This document shows, one piece after another, positions 56,044 through 61,787 of a stretch of 61,787 nt of DNA. The notes beneath the pieces are model-generated. The model had not been told where the DNA came from. It did not search any database and saw only the letters and a program-made list of their open reading frames with translations. The stretch is taken from NCBI GenBank assembly GCA_963736235.1, contig CAVTOR010000007.1:1-61787 (forward strand). Reading direction: 5' to 3'. The stretch's first letter is position 1. Every line of letters starts with the position of its first letter. A program made the translations under genes and the position numbers. This stretch comes from CAVORB01 sp963736235 (lineage in GTDB: Bacteria; Pseudomonadota; Gammaproteobacteria; Chromatiales; Chromatiaceae).

Positions 56044-56986
56044 ATGAGCGCCCAAACCCCTTCTCCATCCGCTTGGCCCGAGTTGCCTTATGCCGCTTAG
56101 TCGGACACCTGCACCACCCTGCACCTGTGGATGCAGGTGGTTGGCAAAGTCCGCCTTGCCAAGTCGCCCTGGGTCAACCACTCCTGGCACGTGACTCTCT
56201 ACTTGACGCCGCGCGGGCTGACCACCTCGCCGATACCGGATGGCGAACGGCAGTTTCAGATCGACTTCGACTTCATCGCCCACGGGTTACGTGGTGTCCG
56301 TCAGCGACGGCCAGACGCGCAACCTGTCGTTGGCTCCCAGGTCCGTCGCGGACTTCTATGAAAAGTTGATGGCGATGCTCGCCGACCTGGGTATCATCTC
56401 GGCGCGTATCCACGAGTTGCCCAAAGAGGTACCGGACCCGATCCGCTTCAGACACGACCGGCTTCACGCGTCCTACCATGCCGACTAAGCGAACCGCTAG
56501 TGGCGAGTGCTGCTGCAGCCGGACCGCGTGTTGAAGGCGTTTCGCGCGCGCTTCACCGGCAAGTGCAGCCCGGTCCATTTCTGCTGGGGCAGCACTGATC
56601 TGGCGGTGACCCGCTTCTCCGGCAGACCCGCACCAGCGCGCCCCGGCGGGATTCCCCATTTGCCCGACCGCGTCACGCGCGAGGCCTACAGCCAGGAGGT
56701 GAGGAGGGCCGGACTTCTGGCCTGGCGGCGGGACCATCAACTACGCTGCCTTCTACTCCTATGCCTACCCGGTGCCACGGGGTTTCGCCGATTCCCCGGT
56801 TCAATCCGCCGAAGCGTATTCCCATGAAACGCCGGGTGAGTTCCTTCTACCCTACGACGCGGTTCGGACCTCCGCCAATCCGGACGCAGCGCTTTCGGCC
56901 TTTCTGCAGAGCACCTACGAGGCGGCCGCGGATTCGGCGGCTGGGAGGGTGCGCGCCTGGAGCGAGATCCAATGCCACCGCAGTGA
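56044..56986 (+). pseudogene. Broken DUF5996 family gene
   Basis: The product is recognisable as a DUF5996 family protein of about 310 residues, function unknown. It starts SAWPELPYAA, continues TCTTLHLWMQVVGKVRLA, SWHVTLYLTPRGLTTSPI, SVADFYEKLMAMLADLGI, DRVLKAFRARFTGK and ends ARLERDPMPPQ. It is interrupted by three in-frame nonsense codons (TAG near 56098, TAA near 56486, TAG near 56495), where aromatic residues would be expected. It also has frame changes near 56285, 56712 and 56940. Unlike other broken genes in the window, the nonsense codons cannot be explained by extra bases, so real decay is likely. No neighbour shares its orientation. Confidence 0.75.
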
Positions 56987-57138
56987 CGCTCGGCGGGAGC
57001 GTCAAGGCGCGACAGCTCAAAGCTAGGAGCGGACACAGGGTGCCCGCAATTTTGCATTGCTCGGTTATGACTCGGCCCAGCGGTTCTGGGACCAGGCGAA
57101 GGTCTGCAAGCCCCACCTTCCGATCTGGTTCGTCACGA

Positions 57139-59342
57139 CTAGCCTAGATCTACGTTCTTCAAGGGCACGCTGCGGACGCGCTTGCCCGTGGCGGCGAAGA
57201 TGGCGTTGAGCACCGCCGGCGCGGCCACGGCGATGGTGGGCTCGCCGATGCCGCCCCAGAAGCCGCCCGAGGGCATGACCATGACCTCGACCTTGGGCAT
57301 GTCCTTGCAGGAGCATGGAGCGGTAGTCGTGGAAGTTGCTCTGCACGACGGCGCCGTTCTTCAGGGTGCACTCGCCGTAGAGCAGCGCCGACAGGCCGTA
57401 GACGAAGGAGCCCTCCACCTGGGCCTCGATCTGCTGTGGGTTAACCGCATAGCCGGGATCGGTGGCGGCGACGATGCGGTGGATCCTGACCTTGCCCTGG
57501 TCCACCGACACCTCGGCGCAGGCGGCCACGTAGCTGCCGAAGGTCTTGACCACCGCCAGGCCGCGATGGATGCCTTCCCCGGCGGGCTTGCCCCAGCCGA
57601 CTTTGTCCGCGACGGCGTTGAGCACCGCCAGGCTCTTGGGGTGGTCGGCCATGAGCTTGCGCCGGAACTCCAGCGGGTCCTTGCCAACGGCATGGGCCAA
57701 CTCGTCGAGGAAGCACTCCAGGTAGATGGCGTTCTGGTTGATATTCACGCCCCGCCAGAAGCCGGGCGGCACCGGCGGATTGCGCATGGCGTGCTCCACC
57801 AGCAGGTGCGGCACCGTGTAGCTGATGGCGTGATCGCCGTCCGCATGGAAGCCCTGGAAGGTGACGGGGTCCGCGCCGTCCTCTGCCATCCACTGCGGCC
57901 TCACCGAGGCGAGGATGGACTGGCCGGAGATGCGCACGTGCAGGGCGGTCAGGTCGCCGTTCTCGTCCAGCCCGCCCACCAGCCTGCACTTGGTGACCGG
58001 GTGGTAGTGGCCGTGGGCCATGTCCTCCTCGCGCGTCCAGAGCAGCTTCACCGGCGTGCCGGGCATCTGCTTGGCGATGGAGACGGCCTGGGTGACGAAG
58101 TCGTGGAAGGCGCCACGCCGGCCAAAGCCGCCGCCGAGGTGGATCTTGTGGACATCGCACTGGGTGATGGGCAGCCCGGCCGCCTCGGCCGCGGCCTCCA
58201 GTGCCGCCTCGCCGTTCTGGGTCGGACACCAGACCTCGCAGCGCTCCTTGGTCCACAGGGCGGTGGCGTTCATGGGCTCCATGGTGGCGTGGTTCTGATA
58301 GGGATACGCGTAGACCGCCTCGATGGTCTTGGCCGCACCCTCGAGCCCCTTCTTGACGTCCCCGTTGGCGTTGCCGACAAACACTTGCTCGTCGGAGGTG
58401 AGGCCCTCGTCGAGCATCTTGTCGATGTCCGCGCTGCTTAAGCTCGCGTGCGGACCCTTATCCCAGGTGACGGGCAGCGCGTCCAGCGCGGTCTTGGCCT
58501 GCCACCAGGTCTCGGCGACCACGGCCACGGCATTGTCCTCTACGGCCACCACCGCTCGCACGCCGGGCATCTTGCCGCACCTTGGCCGCGTCGAAGGACT
58601 TGAGCTTGCCGGTGAACACCGGGCAGGCCTTGATGGCGGCGTTGAGCATGCCGGGAAGCTGCAGGTCCGCGCCGAAGACCTGCTTGCCGTTGAGCTTGTC
58701 CACGGTGTCGAGGCGCTTGACCGGCTGGCCGATGAGCTTCCAGTCCTTCGGGTCCTTGAGCTCGACCTGCTCCGGCGGCCACAGCTCCGCGGCGGCCTTG
58801 GCCACCTTGCCGTAGCTGGTGGTCTGCGCCCGTCGGGCACATGGGTGATGACGCTGTTCTCGGCGCGGCACTCGTTCATGCGGGACGCCCCAGGCATCGG
58901 CCGCCGCCTCGATGAGCATCTGCCGCGCGACGGCGCCGCCCTTGCGCACGTAGAGGTGGCTCTCGCGGATACCGCGGCTGCCGCCGGTAGAGAAGCTGCC
59001 CCAGACGCGGTCTCGCCGAAGGTTCTCACCGGGCGTCGGGTACTCGGTGGTGACCTTGGACCAGTCGCATTCCAGTTCCTCGGCCACGAGCTGCGCCAGG
59101 CCGGTGAGGGTGCCCTGGCCCATCTCCGAGCGCGCGATGCGGATGATCACCGCATCGTCCGGCTGGATCACCACCCAGGCGTTGATCTCCGGGACCTCGG
59201 CGTCGGCGGCCGAGGAACCTTCGGCGGCGCTGGCCGTGCGGCCGATCAGGGGCACAGTCAGCCCCAGTGCGAAGCCGGCGCCTGCGGCCCCGCTGCGGAT
59301 GAGGAACTCACGGCGCGAGACGTTGATCCGTTCTTTGCTCAT
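57139..59342 (-). CDS. iorB: Molybdopterin-binding subunit, isoquinoline 1-oxidoreductase beta type (reading frame interrupted)
   Basis: This is the large subunit of a xanthine-dehydrogenase-superfamily molybdenum hydroxylase, about 730 residues. I start at the ATG at 59342 because GGGAGG lies 5 bases before it. A Tat signal follows (SRREFLIRSGAAGAGFALGL), so the enzyme is exported folded. Cofactor-region motifs include SEMGQGTLTGLAQLVAEEL, HLGGGFGRRGAFHDFV and, at the end, GGFWGGIGEPTIAVAAPAVL with the catalytic-type Glu. Frame changes near 58850-58885, 58572 and 57312 break it; removal of one base at each restores the match, and the frame then ends at the TAG at 57139. IorAB-like enzymes oxidise N-heterocycles or aldehydes and pass electrons to cytochromes; the substrate is unknown. 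Confidence 0.83.
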
Positions 59343-59810
59343 GACGACCTCCCGCTCTTGCTCGATCTCGACTGCCAGGTGGATGCCGCGGCGTACGCGG
59401 TTGAAGGTGCCGCAGCGGCAGATGTTGGTCATGGTGGCGTCGATGTCGGCGTCCGAGGGGTCGGGATTCTTGGCCAGCAGTGCTGCGGCCGTCATGATCA
59501 TGCCCGGCTGGCAGTAGCCGCACTGGGGCACGTCCAGCTCCGCCCAGGCCTGCTGCACCGGGTGATCGTCGTTCTCCGACAGCCCCTCGATGGTGACGAT
59601 GTCCTGACCCTCTTCGAGCTCCGAGACCGCGACGACGCAGGCGCGCGCGGCCTCGCCGTCGATGTGCACCGTGCAGGATCCGCAAAGCCCGATGCCGCAG
59701 CTGTACTTGGTGCCGGTCAGCCCCAAATGCTCCCGCAGCACCCAAAGCAGGGGCGTGGAACCGTCGACAGTCACCTCGACGAGCTGGCCGTTGATTTTCA
59801 GTTTCGCCAT
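59343..59810 (-). CDS. iorA: [2Fe-2S] subunit, isoquinoline 1-oxidoreductase alpha type
   Basis: This 156-residue Fe-S subunit carries two clusters. The plant-type [2Fe-2S] ligands are C38, C43, C46 and C58 (SCGIGLCGSC). The second cluster ligands are C97, C100, C131 and C133 (CGYCQPGM and CRCGTFNRVR). It has no signal peptide and would travel with IorB through Tat. No stop codon separates it from iorB: the frame runs on through EIEQEREVV straight into the iorB start. Normal length is about 155 residues, so the gene ends here in practice. Either the stop is hidden by a base error (a TGA overlapping the next ATG exists one frame over) or the two are truly fused. Confidence 0.85.
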
Positions 59811-60212
59811 CTACGGACCTCCCAAAGAGGAATAGAACGAATTGCCACAGATTTGGGCGCCGGTGCGCACTGATCGGAAAAGATAACCGCTCGGAGACGG
59901 GGAAGACAGCTTTCGCCCACCCGGGACTCAAAAGCCGACCTTGGTCAGCGTCCGCGTCACGCTGCTGCCGCTGACGGTGGGTCTCTCCGGAAGCCGCTCT
60001 TATCACCTACCGGCCGCTGGCCGAAGCGACGGCGATTTGGCGACGGTTCCAGAAAGCGGACGCTGCGCTGCGACGCTCCTCGGCCAACCCTGCGCCGTAG
60101 AGAGGCATTGGTCCCCACGGAAAAACAGGGAGGTAAGACCCCGTCAAGTGTTCGTGCGACGCGACCCTTACGTGTTGCCGGAGCCTGGCAGAAACCGGAT
60201 GCCAAGAACCGT
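59811..60212. other. Intergenic region between iorA and the phospholipase-D-type gene
   Basis: About 400 bases without a supported gene, upstream of iorA and downstream of the PLD gene. I see no clear terminator or promoter hexamers. Confidence 0.45.
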
Positions 60213-61781
60213 CTACAGCTGGCCTTCGATCGGCAGCAAGCCGATCAGAGAGACGAAAAAGCGCGTCAGGGCTCCGGTTTGCGGATCCGTCATGTAGACG
60301 ACGTTCCGTCCGTCTTCCTCATCGGTCCATCGCAGCTGCTCGTTGCAGCGCTGCTCATCGCCGCACTGGCTCCGATCGAGAGTAACCTGGTAAGCGATGC
60401 GTGCCTGGTTCTCGTCGAACCAGTCCGCCAAACCCCCTGCCAAGGGCTCGCTCTGGAACAGGATGCCGAGCTCCGTATTGAGCTTGCCGGAGCGCGGATC
60501 CAGATTCGCGGATCCGACGAAGAGCGCCTTCCGGTCGAAGACGGACGTCTTGGCGTGCAGGCTAGCGCCCGATGATCCAGTCAGCTTGCCGAGCTTGCCC
60601 TGTCGCCCGGCGTCCGCCTCGGGCTTGAATTCATAGATCTCCACGCCGCCCCGCAGCAGTGGCTTGCGGTACTTCGCATAGCCGGCGTGGACGACGCCCA
60701 CGTCGGTGGACGCCAGGGAGTTAGTCAGTACGCGGACCTGCACGCCCCGCTTCTCCAGGTCCGTGAGCATCAGGACGCCATGCTCGCCTGGTACGAAGTA
60801 GGGGCTGAAGAGCAACAGGTCCCGCTCGAGCGCGCCGAGCGTCTTGGACAAGACCTTCGGACCCATGTGGGTCGAGCGGTCCTCCGGATCGGTCGCCAGC
60901 TTCTCTGGCAGATCGTAGTAGACCAGCGCATGTCCCCATTGGAAAGGCAAGGTTCCAGCGATGAATTCTTGAACCAGGTCCAGGTCTCGAGCGCGCTTCG
61001 CGTAGGGCGAGTCGCGTTGCGCCTCGGCGTACTCCCTGAGCTCCCGGCGCAGCGCCTTCAGGTCGCCCGGAATTCCGGCCAGGGATTGGATCGGATAAGC
61101 CAGCGCACTGTTCCAGTAGAGATCGAACTGCTCGCCAACCTTCACCGCTGCCGGGCCCATCGCGAGGACGTCGAGGTCGCCGAAGTTGACGTTTTCATGG
61201 ACGCCATAGTACTCGTCGCCCACGTTGCGGCCGCCCACGATGGTCATGGTGTCATCGACGCTGAAGGACTTGTTGTGCATGCGTCGCGTGACGGTGTCGA
61301 AACGCGCGAGGGTCTCGACAGCCCGGAAGCCACGGTTGGCATAGGGGTTGACGATGCGCACCGCGATGTTTGGGTGGCTGTCGAGCGTCGCCAGTTGCGT
61401 GTCCAGGCCCTTCGTCGTCATGTCATCGAGCAGCAGCCGAACCCGCACCCCGCGGTCCGCCGCGCGAAGCAGGCGATCGGTCAGGATCCGGCCCGTGACA
61501 TCGTCGTGATAGAGGTAGTACTGGACGTCGATGGTCCGATCCGCCGCATCGGCCAGGAGGATGCGGGCGGCGTAGGCATCCAGGCCGTCCCCGAGCAGCC
61601 AGAAACCGGACTTGCTCGGGTGCTTGCGCAGGTAGGGCGCAGCGTAGTCTGCCAGTCGCGACGGCTCGTCAGCCCGGTCCGCGTGGGACGAGACCGGGCG
61701 CTCGAAGTCCGTCGGCAGGGATGCACAGCCCGACAGGGCGAGGAGGAGGGCGAGCCAGAGTGGAGGGGTGGTCATGCGCAT
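60213..61781 (-). CDS. Phospholipase-D-superfamily lipoprotein (cardiolipin-synthase-like)
   Basis: The 522-residue product has a lipoprotein signal (lipobox LSGC, C19), so it is probably anchored outside the cytoplasm. Two HKD catalytic motifs are complete: H169-x-K171-x4-D176 in HNKSFSVDDTM and H409-x-K411-x4-D416 in HAKTSVFDRKALFVGSANLD. The layout resembles ClsC-like cardiolipin synthases and other bacterial PLD proteins. Substrates may be phospholipids; specificity cannot be read from sequence. Start codons at 61781 and 61775 are both possible and lie within six bases of the window end, so the ribosome site cannot be judged. Confidence 0.9.
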   Translation of the reverse strand: MRMTTPPLWLALLLALSGCASLPTDFERPVSSHADRADEPSRLADYAAPYLRKHPSKSGFWLLGDGLDAYAARILLADAADRTIDVQYYLYHDDVTGRILTDRLLRAADRGVRVRLLLDDMTTKGLDTQLATLDSHPNIAVRIVNPYANRGFRAVETLARFDTVTRRMHNKSFSVDDTMTIVGGRNVGDEYYGVHENVNFGDLDVLAMGPAAVKVGEQFDLYWNSALAYPIQSLAGIPGDLKALRRELREYAEAQRDSPYAKRARDLDLVQEFIAGTLPFQWGHALVYYDLPEKLATDPEDRSTHMGPKVLSKTLGALERDLLLFSPYFVPGEHGVLMLTDLEKRGVQVRVLTNSLASTDVGVVHAGYAKYRKPLLRGGVEIYEFKPEADAGRQGKLGKLTGSSGASLHAKTSVFDRKALFVGSANLDPRSGKLNTELGILFQSEPLAGGLADWFDENQARIAYQVTLDRSQCGDEQRCNEQLRWTDEEDGRNVVYMTDPQTGALTRFFVSLIGLLPIEGQL

Positions 61782-61787
61782 GGTGTC

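Noticed and set aside
1..61787. tRNA, rRNA and CRISPR elements
   Set aside because: No T-arm-like motif in a cloverleaf context, no rRNA sequence and no regularly spaced repeats were seen on reading; a covariance search was not possible.

Overview
The window is GC-rich (by eye well above 60%) and holds about 40 protein genes on both strands. The gene set (gspA/gspB, sirB1-type TPR protein, cysZ, PBP1A, periplasmic lipoprotein Pcm, NAD-linked HoxEFUYH hydrogenase, octaheme cytochrome, RND pumps) points to a metabolically versatile gammaproteobacterium. A purple-sulfur or sulfur-oxidising Chromatiales-type organism is my best guess. That is inference from gene content, not a phylogenetic result. 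I found no rRNA, tRNA, CRISPR array or complete insertion sequence.

Layout. 1-16 kb: two MscS-family channels, a periplasmic protein-repair methyltransferase, PBP1A, a TetR regulator, the GspA/GspB pair, UPF0114 and two unknown proteins, and SirB1. 16-29 kb: CysZ, an adaptor/RND pump pair, a periplasmic rhodanese, MgtE, then a second RND permease and its adaptor. 29-32 kb: a two-gene respiratory module of membrane-anchored octaheme cytochrome c and di-heme-type cytochrome b, ending in a strong terminator, with PssA behind it. 32.7-39.6 kb: hoxEFUYH, its protease hoxW and a chromate transporter. 39.8-43 kb: a di-heme cytochrome c, a protein of unknown function and a TauD-type dioxygenase. 43-50 kb: a Czc/Cus-type metal efflux system (DUF3240, czcA, czcB, czcC), with a divergent CDF transporter and an NnrU-like membrane protein. 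51-55 kb: an unusual two-gene operon described next. 56-61.8 kb: a broken DUF5996 gene, an isoquinoline-oxidoreductase-type molybdenum hydroxylase pair, and a phospholipase-D-type lipoprotein.

The best candidate for an undescribed system is the overlapping gene pair at 51199-54989. One protein is CDGSH-CDGSH-Rieske-TPP enzyme. The other is CDGSH-CDGSH-glutamate-synthase-type FMN barrel with a [3Fe-4S] motif. The two N-terminal CDGSH modules have identical cysteine and histidine positions. I read this as a dedicated redox couple between a 2-oxo-acid-type TPP enzyme and an FMN/Fe-S enzyme. The substrate is unknown.

A caution for every user of this sequence: several genes (mscK-like, the first RND permease, hoxF, hoxU, hoxY, czcA, czcB, iorB) are broken by clusters of apparent single-base insertions, while long neighbouring genes are perfectly open. 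The products read through cleanly once single bases are removed. The clusters therefore look like local sequence-quality problems rather than gene decay.
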